Of a stretch of 41,679 nt of DNA, positions 12,004 through 20,300 are shown piece by piece. Location of the stretch: positions 1 through 41,679 of IMG/VR virus record IMGVR_UViG_3300045283_000101. One strand, given 5' to 3'. The position numbers were made by a program, and so were the translations under genes. The notes below the pieces were generated by a model. It did not search any database. It worked only from the letters and a program-made list of their open reading frames with translations, and was not told the DNA's origin. The DNA comes from a virus. Each line of letters opens with the position of its first letter. Positions within the stretch are counted from its first letter, which is position 1.

Positions 12004-12204
12004 CTACCACCACTCCGGCCAGACGAGGTGCAGGAACAGCACCACGATCAGGAACCCGAAGATGAGCCGCACGTACCAGCGGCCCTTCTCCCAACCCCGC
12101 ACGTTCTCGCTTATAGTCCGAGCCGCCCTGCGGCGTGCGAAGGCGCAGTCGAGCTCGAAGATCACCGGCGGCACGATCAGCAGCAGCCAGATCCAGTCGC
12201 TCAC
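12004..12204 (-). CDS. 66-aa two-segment membrane protein
   Basis: Starting at the GTG (12204) that overlaps the previous stop as GTGA, the product has hydrophobic segments at about residues 4-16 (IWLLLIVPPVIFEL) and 50-62 (LIFGFLIVVLFLHLV) around a basic loop. Its position after the endolysin and among other tiny membrane proteins suggests a holin, antiholin or other lysis-timing role, but no family is recognised. Confidence 0.6.
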   Translation of the reverse strand: MSDWIWLLLIVPPVIFELDCAFARRRAARTISENVRGWEKGRWYVRLIFGFLIVVLFLHLVWPEWW

Positions 12205-12272
12205 GCGCGTCGCAGAACCCACACGATCAGCACGACGATCAGCACGATCACGAGGATGCCGACGAGGCTCAT
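12201..12272 (-). CDS. 23-aa membrane peptide
   Basis: The product is MSLVGILVIVLIVVLIVWVL-RRA, an almost uninterrupted hydrophobic helix with a basic end. It is bounded by ATGA at the start and GTGA at the end, so both neighbours are coupled to it, and its codons keep the local bias. Such a peptide could insert in the membrane as a minimal holin or antiholin. It is too short to be certain. Confidence 0.5.
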   Translation of the reverse strand: MSLVGILVIVLIVVLIVWVLRRA

Positions 12273-12388
12273 CCGCGTCGGCCGTACGGGATCAGCAGCA
12301 GCAGCAGGATTAGCGCCAGCAAAATCAGCGCTACCACCTGGAACGTGTCTGCCGTCATCAGGACTGGAACGGTCATGGCGGTGATCAT
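12269..12388 (-). CDS. 39-aa membrane peptide
   Basis: An ATG at 12388 preceded by AAAGGA opens a 39-codon frame. Its C-terminal half is a leucine-rich helix (VVALILLALILLLLLIPY) ending in GRRG. The TGA overlaps the next ATG. It directly follows the endolysin gene, and together with the next two genes makes a cluster of three small membrane proteins. A holin-type role is possible. Confidence 0.6.
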   Translation of the reverse strand: MITAMTVPVLMTADTFQVVALILLALILLLLLIPYGRRG

Positions 12389-12427
12389 GGGTGATCCTTT
12401 CGTTGACGGGTTTCTGCGATTCGATTC

Positions 12428-13003
12428 CTACACGGCATACGCACGTGCTGATACCACCCTCCGGTAGCTCCAGGCGCGGATTTGCGGGCCGGCATCCTGG
12501 CCGTGCGAGATGACGACGTTCTTCAGCATCCACTTCTTGCCGACCTTCTCGACCACGATCCGCTGGTCGCGGAGACTCTTCAGGGTGCCGAGCTTCGCGT
12601 TCCAGATCAGATCTCCAACCCACAGCGCGACGTGCGTCGGTTCGCTGCCGGCGTCGGCGTAGAACACGAGCGTCCGGCCAGGCTTCCACAAGCCCGGGTG
12701 ATTGTCGCGGTGCTGGGCGCCGTGCTGGATCTGGGTGCCGGTATACCCGGCTTCCCAGCGGAGGTTGTTGACGACGTCGACGCCCGACACGCCGCGGATG
12801 TGGCGCCGTGCGGTCCAGAACACCCACGTAGTAAACGAACTGCAGTCGGCGTGGGGTGGCAGCTTCGGGTAGTCACGCACCTGATCGATGCCTGACCAGC
12901 GAGCCGCGGTCTGGGTGTAGTCGATCTCTGAGCGGCGCTCGACAGCACGCTTTGCGACCATCCGCGCATACTTGGCAACATCATTGGTGAGACGGTCAGT
13001 CAT
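12428..13003 (-). CDS. NlpC/P60-like endolysin
   Basis: The 191-aa product fits an NlpC/P60 cysteine peptidase: HADCSSFTTWVF with Cys54, EPTHVALWVGD with His124 and VVISHGQD with a third polar residue His167. These enzymes cleave peptide or amide bonds in peptidoglycan. The location next to a holin supports a lysis role. There is no signal peptide, so release would depend on the holin. The ATG at 13003 lies inside the last codons of the preceding gene. Confidence 0.78.
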   Translation of the reverse strand: MTDRLTNDVAKYARMVAKRAVERRSEIDYTQTAARWSGIDQVRDYPKLPPHADCSSFTTWVFWTARRHIRGVSGVDVVNNLRWEAGYTGTQIQHGAQHRDNHPGLWKPGRTLVFYADAGSEPTHVALWVGDLIWNAKLGTLKSLRDQRIVVEKVGKKWMLKNVVISHGQDAGPQIRAWSYRRVVSARAYAV

Positions 13004-13130
13004 CGTCCGTCTCCGGCCCGACGTCGTCGGCGGCGTCCGGATCACCCGGATCAGGCTGATCCTCCGGCGCTACGTCAACCGTCTTTCGTTCTGCGTCGCG
13101 ATCGTCGTGATCGCCCTGCTCGTCCGTCAT
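12996..13130 (-). CDS. 44-aa acidic peptide in the lysis cassette
   Basis: The product has about half its residues as Asp or Glu (MTDEQGDHDDRDAERKTVDV, then repeated PDPGD/DAADD). It lies between holin and endolysin with overlaps on both sides, including the ATGA at 13130. It is unlikely to fold alone. It might act as a linker, an inhibitor or merely a coupling frame. Confidence 0.5.
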   Translation of the reverse strand: MTDEQGDHDDRDAERKTVDVAPEDQPDPGDPDAADDVGPETDDD

Positions 13131-13315
13131 GGCGCTACTACCTCCTGGTCTTTTGCGGGAATCAGCCACGCCAACGCGAAGCTGCACACGGTTGAGATGG
13201 CGGCTCCGACTTCGGCTGGCACGTCGAGGCCAACCGGGCCGCTCAAGATCCACGCGATGATGATTCCGACGGCGCCACCTAACGCGCCGGCCTGCACCTT
13301 GCGCTGAACAGGCAT
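13127..13315 (-). CDS. Holin
   Basis: The 62-aa product has two hydrophobic segments: about 11-27 (GALGGAVGIIIAWILSG) and 38-53 (GAAISTVCSFALAWLIP), separated by a short polar turn and followed by a charged tail. Size, topology and place between muralytic genes fit a small class II holin. I chose ATG 13315, which overlaps the HNH stop as TGATG and has GGGAG eight bases upstream; a GTG at 13318 is the alternative. Confidence 0.75.
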   Translation of the reverse strand: MPVQRKVQAGALGGAVGIIIAWILSGPVGLDVPAEVGAAISTVCSFALAWLIPAKDQEVVAP

Positions 13316-13749
13316 CACTCGACTCCCTTCACTGAGACGCCGCAGCGCGGCGCGTGTTTTCGCTTGCCTGCTCGATGACGCTCGGCTTCGTCGGGGTCCA
13401 AGCGCCGCGCGATCACGCTGTGCGTCGTTCCGTATGACCTCGCGATCGACCTGAAGCTCTCACCTGCGTGGTGGCGGCGCTTGACGTCGTCGAGGTCGAG
13501 AGGGAAGAGCGGCATGCCGCCCTGTATCCGTCCGCGTACCGCGGCATCCCGCATGTTGTCGGCCTGGGTGCCGACGTGCAGATGGTCAGGATTCACGCAT
13601 GCGCGTACGTCGCACGAGTGACGTACGACCTCACCCGGCTCGAGCGACCGGCCGTTCGCCTGCTCCCATGCGATGCGGTGCGCGTATCGCTTCCCGAAAC
13701 GACCGTAACCGTGCTGCGCGATGGTGCCCGTCCAGAGGATGCAGGTCAC
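13315..13749 (-). CDS. HNH_3-type homing endonuclease
   Basis: The 144-aa product starts at a GTG (13749) overlapping the lytic enzyme's stop. It has the HNH_3 signature: GYGRFGKRYAHRIAWEQANG, then VVRHSCDVRACVNPDHLHVG and TQADNM. A C-terminal helix-turn-helix (GESFRSIARSYGTTHSVIAR) would give DNA specificity. The arrangement is that of free-standing homing endonucleases. It sits inside the lysis cassette and is probably a selfish insertion that has kept the operon's overlapping spacing. Confidence 0.88.
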   Translation of the reverse strand: MTCILWTGTIAQHGYGRFGKRYAHRIAWEQANGRSLEPGEVVRHSCDVRACVNPDHLHVGTQADNMRDAAVRGRIQGGMPLFPLDLDDVKRRHHAGESFRSIARSYGTTHSVIARRLDPDEAERHRAGKRKHAPRCGVSVKGVE

Positions 13750-14210
13750 TGGACACCAACGATCGAGGCGCAGGTCCACTCGTGGAAATCTCCATCCTGG
13801 AGTCGCAGGTACCGCATGCCGATCACGTTCCAGACGGGGTGGAAGACGCTGTGCCGCGAGATGCGGCGCGGCAGCCGCCGCCACGTCGACGGGAGGAACT
13901 GTCCGAGGCCGCTCGCGCTATACGGCGGCGTGACCTCCCACCGGTCCCACCCGGACTCGCACGTGATGATGCGGTCCGCTTCGCGGCCGAGGCGTGGCCG
14001 GCGGCGGAACACGACACGCGTGATGCAATGCAACTGGCCTTGGCCGTACATGCCTTTGTGGCCGATGTCGCACTTGAACGGGTTGCCGGCTGCGTGCCGG
14101 ACGAGCTGCCGGAACGTGAGATGCCGATGCGCGGCGGACGCGTTCGGGACCAATAAAAAGGCCGCTCCGAGAGCGGCCACTGCCGAGATGATTTGCGGGT
14201 GGTGTTTCAC
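13746..14210 (-). CDS. Secreted SLT/lysozyme-like muralytic enzyme
   Basis: The 154-aa product has an N-terminal signal peptide (residues about 1-26, hydrophobic core IISAVAALGAAFLL, cut after ASA). A later CESGWDRW motif with Glu85 as the likely catalyst is followed by YSASGLGQFLPSTW (about 97-110), typical of soluble lytic transglycosylase-like folds. The GTG start at 14210 overlaps the previous stop as GTGA and GGAAGG lies upstream. It would cleave glycan strands from outside the membrane. The secretion signal makes it holin-independent. Confidence 0.8.
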   Translation of the reverse strand: MKHHPQIISAVAALGAAFLLVPNASAAHRHLTFRQLVRHAAGNPFKCDIGHKGMYGQGQLHCITRVVFRRRPRLGREADRIITCESGWDRWEVTPPYSASGLGQFLPSTWRRLPRRISRHSVFHPVWNVIGMRYLRLQDGDFHEWTCASIVGVQ

Positions 14211-14410
14211 CACTGGAATACCTTCCTTTCGCAGGGTGAGCAGTACTTGTCGCGCGGGTGACGATCCGTCGCCATCACGCATCGGCACCGCTCACAGCGT
14301 CGATCAACCAGCCGCGAATCGGATGGTTCCGGCTGGTGGTAGAGGTCGCGTGGTGCGAGCATCTCGCCCGGAGCGGCGGCGAATGTCACGTTTCGGCGCG
14401 GGTGCGGCAT
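14207..14410 (-). CDS. Small zinc-ribbon hypothetical protein
   Basis: The 67-aa product has CERCRCVMATDRH and later YCSPCERKV, two CxxC pairs that would bind one zinc. It begins directly after the TAA of the preceding gene (14411-14413). The N-terminal part is basic. A DNA- or RNA-binding role is possible. No family recognised. Confidence 0.6.
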   Translation of the reverse strand: MPHPRRNVTFAAAPGEMLAPRDLYHQPEPSDSRLVDRRCERCRCVMATDRHPRDKYCSPCERKVFQW

Positions 14411-14977
14411 TTACTCGGCGTCGCCCGTCGCGTCGGTAAGGTCACGCTTCTGGTCGGCTTCCACGATGCGTTGCTGCACGAGACGGTCGGCGAGGATCGC
14501 GCGGAGGTCGTCGATCTTCGCCTCCATCGTCTCCACCTCCGCGAGTTCCTCCATGGTGGCGGCGGTGCCGGCCTCCTCGTGCAGCCGGATGATCTTCCGC
14601 TTCGACGACGCGAGTTCGATCGTGCGCTCCATCTCCCTAGTGCGTGACGCGGTCAGCTCCGAGTTCACGAGGACGTGGATTTGGTGCAGTTGCGACTGGG
14701 TAGCACGGTCGGCGCGTGCGGCGACGCGTGCGACCTCGTCGGTGCGAGCCATCAACTCCGCGGCTGCCTGATCGGCGTCCTGCTGCCGAACAAGCAACAG
14801 CTGCGCAGCAGTCGCGGCCGTGTCAGCGACTTCCTCCGCGCGAGCGGCGACGAGATCCTGCCGGGCGTAGTCCTGGCTGCGTTCCGCCGCTCGAGCCTTC
14901 AGCTGCATCCGGGTGACGATGATCTGCGACACCACGAACGCGGACACGATCAGCGCGACGACAGCGATCATCTCCAC
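14411..14977 (-). CDS. Membrane-anchored coiled-coil protein
   Basis: The 188-aa product begins with a single hydrophobic helix (about residues 4-21: IAVVALIVSAFVVSQIIV), followed by some 150 residues of charged, Ala-rich coiled coil (AARAEEVADTAATAAQLLLV, EVARVAARADRATQSQLHQI). The N-terminus would lie outside and the coil in the cytoplasm or envelope, depending on orientation. It might be a spanin-like or virion membrane protein. It shares this design with the next two upstream genes. Confidence 0.6.
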   Translation of the reverse strand: MEMIAVVALIVSAFVVSQIIVTRMQLKARAAERSQDYARQDLVAARAEEVADTAATAAQLLLVRQQDADQAAAELMARTDEVARVAARADRATQSQLHQIHVLVNSELTASRTREMERTIELASSKRKIIRLHEEAGTAATMEELAEVETMEAKIDDLRAILADRLVQQRIVEADQKRDLTDATGDAE

Positions 14978-14987
14978 AGCTGGCTCC

Positions 14988-15788
14988 TCACCCTGGCACG
15001 CACGTGAACGTCACCTGATCCTGCGTCGTGCACGTCAGCGTTGCGGGGAACACGGCGTCCGCTCCTGCCGGTCCCTGCGGACCTTGCGGGCCAGGATCAC
15101 CCTGCGGACCTTGCGGGCCGACGGCGCCATCCGCGCCTGGTGGCCCCTGTGCGCCGGTCGCGCCGACACCGCCGTTCGATCCGTTCGACCCGGCTGAGCC
15201 GGCATCGCCAGTGGCGCCTACGCCGCCGGGGGCACCCTGGGCGCCGGTCGCGCCGGTTTTGCCGCTGAGGCCCGGCAGCCCCGCGTTGCCGGGATTGCCG
15301 ACCGGTCCGGGAGTGCCCGCCCCGCCCGCTGCGCCGGGCCGCCCCGGCGCGCCGGGCTGCGCTCCGATGCACTTCGCCACCGACCGGCGGGTGCGGAGGG
15401 TGAGGCAGCGGATGATGGTGGCGTTCTTCTGCTGCGCCTCGACGCTCTGGATCTTCGCCGCGTTCGCACGCAGCTCCGCCTCGAGCGCCTGATCATTCGC
15501 CGACGCCGCCTGTGCCGACGCTCTGATCGCTCGAGCGGCTGCTTCGTCGGCTGCGGCGTGCGCGGTTCGCGACGCCTGGGCGGTGGTGCGGACGTTCAGG
15601 AGGATCGCGAGCGACCCGAGCACCAGCGCAAGGCCGAGCGCGATCCATTGCAGCATCTGCTCGTGATGGAGGCGTTCGGTTTGCTTGCCGGCGCCGACGA
15701 TCGCCTCGTGCGCGGAAGCCTCGACGGATTCCTGTCGCGCGGTGATCAGCTCCGTCGTGAGATCCTGCGTGTCTTCGCCGGGATCCAC
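14988..15788 (-). CDS. Membrane-anchored collagen-like protein
   Basis: The 266-aa product (GTG at 15788 overlapping the previous TAG) has a 45-residue polar head, a hydrophobic segment (about 46-65), an Ala-rich coiled coil (66-125) and about 100 residues of Gly-X-Y repeats (142-243, for example GAPGRPGAAG and GPQGPQGDPG). The end carries two Cys separated by ten residues. Collagen-like repeats in phages usually form trimeric stalks in fibres or adhesins. A membrane helix in front is unusual and could mean a displayed host-surface protein or a virion fibre inserted during entry. Confidence 0.7.
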   Translation of the reverse strand: MDPGEDTQDLTTELITARQESVEASAHEAIVGAGKQTERLHHEQMLQWIALGLALVLGSLAILLNVRTTAQASRTAHAAADEAAARAIRASAQAASANDQALEAELRANAAKIQSVEAQQKNATIIRCLTLRTRRSVAKCIGAQPGAPGRPGAAGGAGTPGPVGNPGNAGLPGLSGKTGATGAQGAPGGVGATGDAGSAGSNGSNGGVGATGAQGPPGADGAVGPQGPQGDPGPQGPQGPAGADAVFPATLTCTTQDQVTFTCVPG

Positions 15789-16105
15789 TATGCCTCTGCT
15801 TCTCGCTCCATGATCGCGTGAAGGCGCCGCACCTCGACGCGAAGACCGCCGATCTCTTTTCGTGCCAGCCGAAGTTCTTCGATCAGGATCGTGTTCTGCG
15901 AGAGCGCTGCGGCGGTATCCTGCCTGGCTCGCCGCAATGCCTCGCCGAGCTCGTCGTTCAGGAGCTTCATGTCGCCCAGCACCTGGGCTTGCTGGGTGAC
16001 GACCTTGCCGGCTTCGTCGCGGTTGTACCGCAAGGCGCCGAACACGATCCCACCCGTCCCTGCTAGCGCGATCAGCACCGACAGGATCACGGGGAGTGGA
16101 GTCAT
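15788..16105 (-). CDS. Membrane-anchored coiled-coil protein (second)
   Basis: The 105-aa product starts MTPLPVILSVLIALAGTGGI, with one hydrophobic helix at about residues 3-24, then a long coil (KLLNDELGEALRRARQDTAA, EIGGLRVEVRRLHAIMEREA). Its TAG overlaps the collagen-like gene's GTG. The same layout of short N-terminal helix plus cytoplasmic or periplasmic coil is seen in the genes at 14411 and 14988. Function unknown; a spanin or envelope-anchoring role is conceivable. Confidence 0.6.
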   Translation of the reverse strand: MTPLPVILSVLIALAGTGGIVFGALRYNRDEAGKVVTQQAQVLGDMKLLNDELGEALRRARQDTAAALSQNTILIEELRLARKEIGGLRVEVRRLHAIMEREAEA

Positions 16106-16215
16106 GGACCATTCACGTGCTCATCGAAGATCGATCAGGTAGATCAGCACCGCTTCGAACGCGGCGACGATCACGAAGATGCGGAGTATCGAGCTGATCG
16201 GTGTATGCTCGGAGG

Positions 16216-16347
16216 ATGAGCCAGCTTGCGGCGATCACCGGGATCTGCGCGATCCTAGGCGTGCTCGCACTTGACGAGGAGGGATGGGTGATGGCTACGC
16301 CGTGGATCGCATTCCTCATCTTCGGAACGCTCACCATCGTCACCTAG
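16216..16347 (+). CDS. Possible 43-aa membrane peptide on the + strand
   Basis: An ATG at 16216, directly preceded by GGAGG, opens a frame beginning MSQLAAITGICAILGVLALD and ending in IAFLIFGTLTIVT. It has two hydrophobic segments and high third-position GC. It opposes the late operon and the ribosome site is too close, so the call is weak. The - strand frame here (16113-16343) has poorer codon bias and I do not prefer it. Confidence 0.3.
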   Translation: MSQLAAITGICAILGVLALDEEGWVMATPWIAFLIFGTLTIVT

Positions 16348-17348
16348 CGAACATACTGGTACGGGCTCCCCGACTGAACGCCGAAATGCAGGTGCGCGAC
16401 ACCGTTCGCTGAACCCGAGTAGCCGATGATCTGGCCTCGCCTGACCCTGACGCCAGGCTTGATGCCACGTGCATAGCGGGATAGGTGAGCGTAGTACGAC
16501 GCCTGACCATGCCCATCAACCGTGAGGCGCAGCCCGGCGAACCGTCCGCCCTTGCCGAGGCTGCCGAACCTCGAGTCGATCACGCCATCCGTCGCAGCGA
16601 GGATCGGCGTGCCGATCGGCAAAGCGATGTCGACGGCGTTATCGGATTGCCAGTTCCCAAGCGTATGCGTGCCCTGATGCGGCGCTCCGATCAGCTTCCC
16701 GTGCTTCCCCGCCGGATACCCTCCCGCGCCCGGAACCATCCCACCAGGCGATGAAGGCATTGTCGGCATCGGTGTCGCGGTCGCCGGATCGAGCGTCGTC
16801 GTCGATGACGTTGCCATGCTGGGAAGGTTGATGCTCGGGATGTGGAACATCTTCGCGTTCTGGTCGATCATGTCCTGGATGAACGCCGGCGACGGGCCTG
16901 CCGGCTGCGTACTCGTGTCAGTCGGCATCGACGAGTCCGTCGGGGTGGACGTGTCCGGGGACGACAGCAGCGTTGGGGCGTGTCCGCCCTGCTGGTACCA
17001 CGCGTACGCGCGCGCGATCTCTCCGGAGGGATTCGCGGGACGCTCGAAGCGGGACACGATTGCGGAGATCAGGTCGTGTCCGGTTAGATGCTGGACGCCG
17101 AGGGCCCTGATCTGACGAGCCGCGAACGACGCGTTCCGGTACGCATCGAGGTACTGCCTGGCCTGGCTGGTGCTCATGTTGCCGAGCGCGCCACCCTGAT
17201 GCAGCTGGAACAACCCGAAGCTCGAACCCGAATCTCCAATCGATCCCGGATCGAGGCCACTCTCGGCGTTCGCGACGGCGGCGAGTGCTCGCCAGTCACG
17301 GATGCCGTATTGGCGAGCTGCGTGCTGGATCGCCTGGATCGCGTTCAC
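16344..17348 (-). CDS. Virion muralytic protein: SLT domain plus M23 peptidase
   Basis: The 334-aa product has an N-terminal lytic-transglycosylase-like domain (about 10-120: AVANAESGLDPGS with Glu29, then SSFGLFQLHQGG), a Ser/Thr/Pro-rich linker (about 125-215) and a C-terminal M23 fold with YAHLS (His288) and HLHFGV (His319, His321). The first M23 ligand, normally HxxxD, reads NAVD (Asn237, Asp240), so the metal site lacks one His. It probably opens peptidoglycan during entry. The GTG at 17348 overlaps the stop of the 1191-aa gene. Confidence 0.85.
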   Translation of the reverse strand: MNAIQAIQHAARQYGIRDWRALAAVANAESGLDPGSIGDSGSSFGLFQLHQGGALGNMSTSQARQYLDAYRNASFAARQIRALGVQHLTGHDLISAIVSRFERPANPSGEIARAYAWYQQGGHAPTLLSSPDTSTPTDSSMPTDTSTQPAGPSPAFIQDMIDQNAKMFHIPSINLPSMATSSTTTLDPATATPMPTMPSSPGGMVPGAGGYPAGKHGKLIGAPHQGTHTLGNWQSDNAVDIALPIGTPILAATDGVIDSRFGSLGKGGRFAGLRLTVDGHGQASYYAHLSRYARGIKPGVRVRRGQIIGYSGSANGVAHLHFGVQSGSPYQYVR

Positions 17349-20300
17349 GGTTGGTACACCGATCCACCCGGCGAGTACGAGGTTCCCGGCGTGTATGCCG
17401 AACCTCCCGGCGTGTACGTCGTCGAGGAGGGATCGCCGCCACCCTTCTTGATCTTCGCGTCGCGGAGCTGCTGTGCGTGGAACGGGCCGCTCATGCCGCG
17501 CACCTTGTTCGCCTTCTTCCGGATCTCCTTCGCGAGGTCAGGCGGCAACTGCTTGTTGTACTTCGGGTCGGCGAAGTGGAACAGCCATTGCGCGTTCGCG
17601 AGCGTCAGGTCCTCCTCGCGGATGTTCACACCCGTCAGATACGTCGCGAACTTCGCAAGCTGGCTCCGCTTCGGCTGCTTCAATCCGGTGGAGGTGTCCT
17701 TCGCCGTTCCAGTGAACGGCAACGCGTCCGCCGGCAGGCCCGTCGGGTCGGACAGCAGGTTCACGCCGGGGATGGTGCGCGCCTCCTGGTTGATCAGCGT
17801 CCGCAGCACCTTCGGGATGCTGGACGTCTGGATATCGATCGGGTTGCCGTTCGCGTCGTTCAGCGGGAACCCGGACGACAGGTCCTTCCCGAACGCGACG
17901 CTCGCCGCAGCACCAAGAAGCGGGTTCAAGTACGACACCATCCCGCTCAGCGTCGGATTGCCCTGATCGTTCAGGCTCAGGAACTCGCCCGGCGTACCGA
18001 GCGTATTGACGTTCCGCGTCGCGAGCATCTTCGCGAACTGGTGCGTCGACCCGTCCGCGACCTGGCGCTGTTCCGGGTCGAACGGCACCGCGCCCTTCAG
18101 GTACTGGGGGATCCCGCCCAGCTGTGCGATCTCCTGCATCCCGGAGCGACCCAGCGCCTGCAGGATCTCGTTTCGCACCGGATGCTTCAGCGGCAGCGTC
18201 ACCAGGCTCAGCTTCGTCGCGAACACGAGCCACTTGTAGAACGGCGCCGCCAGCCGCACGTTTGGGCGATTCTTGTTCCGCGAGTCGCTCAGGAAGTCGC
18301 GCACCACCTGCGCGGCCTTCGTGTTATCGCCGGCCTCGAGGTGCTTCATCACGTCATCCGTGACCCGCGCGAACGGCGTCCCGGCGGCGGCGCGCTTCGC
18401 GTCCGGCATCGCCTGGTGCAGGTACATCGCCTCGCGCTGCACGTCCTCCCACTTCTGGTTCGCCTTCACGATCGCGCGCGGACCGGCACTGACCACGCGG
18501 CGCACCGCGCGTCCTTCGACGCTATCGGCGACGCGCGACGCGAACCTGACAGCAGGATTGTTCGCGTTCGCTCCCAGCCGCTGGATCCTCGTCAGATCGT
18601 TGAACCAGCCTGCATCCTTCAAGCCGGCCGGAATCACACCTGAATAGTCACGACCCGGCATCCGCATGTTCGGAAGATGCGCGTCCGTGCCGAGCACGCG
18701 ACGACCCGACCCGGGGATCCGGCGACCGCTGACGGTACGCGCGTACGCGAGCGGGATCCGCGCGACACCACTCGGCGAGTCCGACATCCCGAGGATCGCC
18801 TGTGCCGGGTTCGACACGGCGTTCGCGGCCAGCCACGCCGGCCGGGCGAACAACGTCGCGTACCGCCACGCGTCCGTACCGGTCGATGCTGCCCTTGCAA
18901 CAGCGCCGCGTCGTGCTCCGTTGAACTCGCCGCGCAGCTGATTCGCGACGGTGTCGGGAATCACGAGGTACGACGCGCCATCGTTCGGGACGTGGCTGGT
19001 GCCGGGCTTCGCGAAGATGTTCTGCTCGAGCTGCGTGATCAGGTCAGCCTCGGACACGCCCTCGTTTTTCGAATGCAGTTCCTTCAGCGTCTGCGCGAGC
19101 GCCGGCCCAGACTGGTCCGGCTTCACGATCTTCCTGTCGCCCGCGAGACGGACCAACTGGCCTTCGTACGGCTCTCCGGGTTTCGGGACGCGGCCGTACT
19201 GGCCGAGCGTGCTGCGGATGTGGTTGTACATCTGCTCGACGTTCGATGCCTGCGCGATGCTGCCCTCGAGATGCGTCAGGTCCGGCTGCCACGTACCGCG
19301 ATGGAACAGCACCAGGTCGTTTTTCTTCGCTGACTTCGCGAGCTTCCGCTCCGGGTTCAATCCCTTGCGGACGAGGAAGTTCCCGAACTGGGGCGCGGTA
19401 TCGATGTGCGGCACGTACTGCGCCAGACCGGCAACCGGCGACGGCGCACCGAGCTTGTCGGACACGGCCTTCGTGACGATCCCGCGACGCGCAGCGATCT
19501 GCTCCTCCGGCACCTTCCCGATCTGGCTCATGATCCGCTCACGCGCCGTGAGCGGAACTTTCATCGCCTCCAGGTACGCGTCGACGCGTGGCGTCGGCGA
19601 GTCGCCCGTCTTCTTCGCGACCTTGTCCCAGATCTTGGCCTGCGCGGCTCGCTGCTTGTTCCACTTCGACGCGGGCTCGTCCTGCATCATCTGCCGGTAG
19701 AACCCGGCAAGACGACTCGGCGTCTCACCCTGTGCGTAGGCGAGGATCGCGCGTCGCTCCTCCTTCGTCATCCCGCGGCGGGCTTCCTGCAGGCCGCGCA
19801 GCATCGCGTCACGCACCAGGTACGTGTCCGCCTTCGACGTCGCCGCCTCGCGAATCGTCTGCTTCTTCAACCGGTACCGCGACACGCTTCCCGAGCGGCT
19901 CGTGACGCTTGACAATCCTCGTTGCGCTGCGCGGTCGATCAGGTTCGACGAGAGCGGGTTCTGCTCCGATGCGCGGATGATCTGCGGCGCCGCGCCCTCC
20001 ACCGTGTGAACACCCTTCAGCACCGTAGCCGCGCGTGGCGCTGTCGCGAATCCCTTCGCCGCCTTGCCGAGCAATCCCGCCCGGGCAGCCATCCCAGCCG
20101 AACCTCCAAGCAGCGTCTTTGCCGGCAGCAGCGCCGAGATCGTCCCGATCGGATCCTCCTCGAGCGCTCGCACCGGATCCGCCTTGATGTGCTTGTAGTA
20201 CGCGGCCAGGCCGTGGCCGAGCAGCTTCACTTCCGTCGGATCACCTTGCACGGCGTGGCCGAGCGCGCGCCCGGTCTGGAACCCGCCCACCGGAACGCCG

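Noticed and set aside
15028-15492. Repetitive + strand sequence rich in GCGGGCC units, possibly a CRISPR or satellite
   Set aside because: The periodicity is nine-base and degenerate, exactly that of Gly-X-Y codons in the collagen-like gene on the other strand.
16113-16343. 76-aa - strand frame after the SLT-M23 gene
   Set aside because: Codon third positions are mixed, no ribosome site is seen and the protein looks random.
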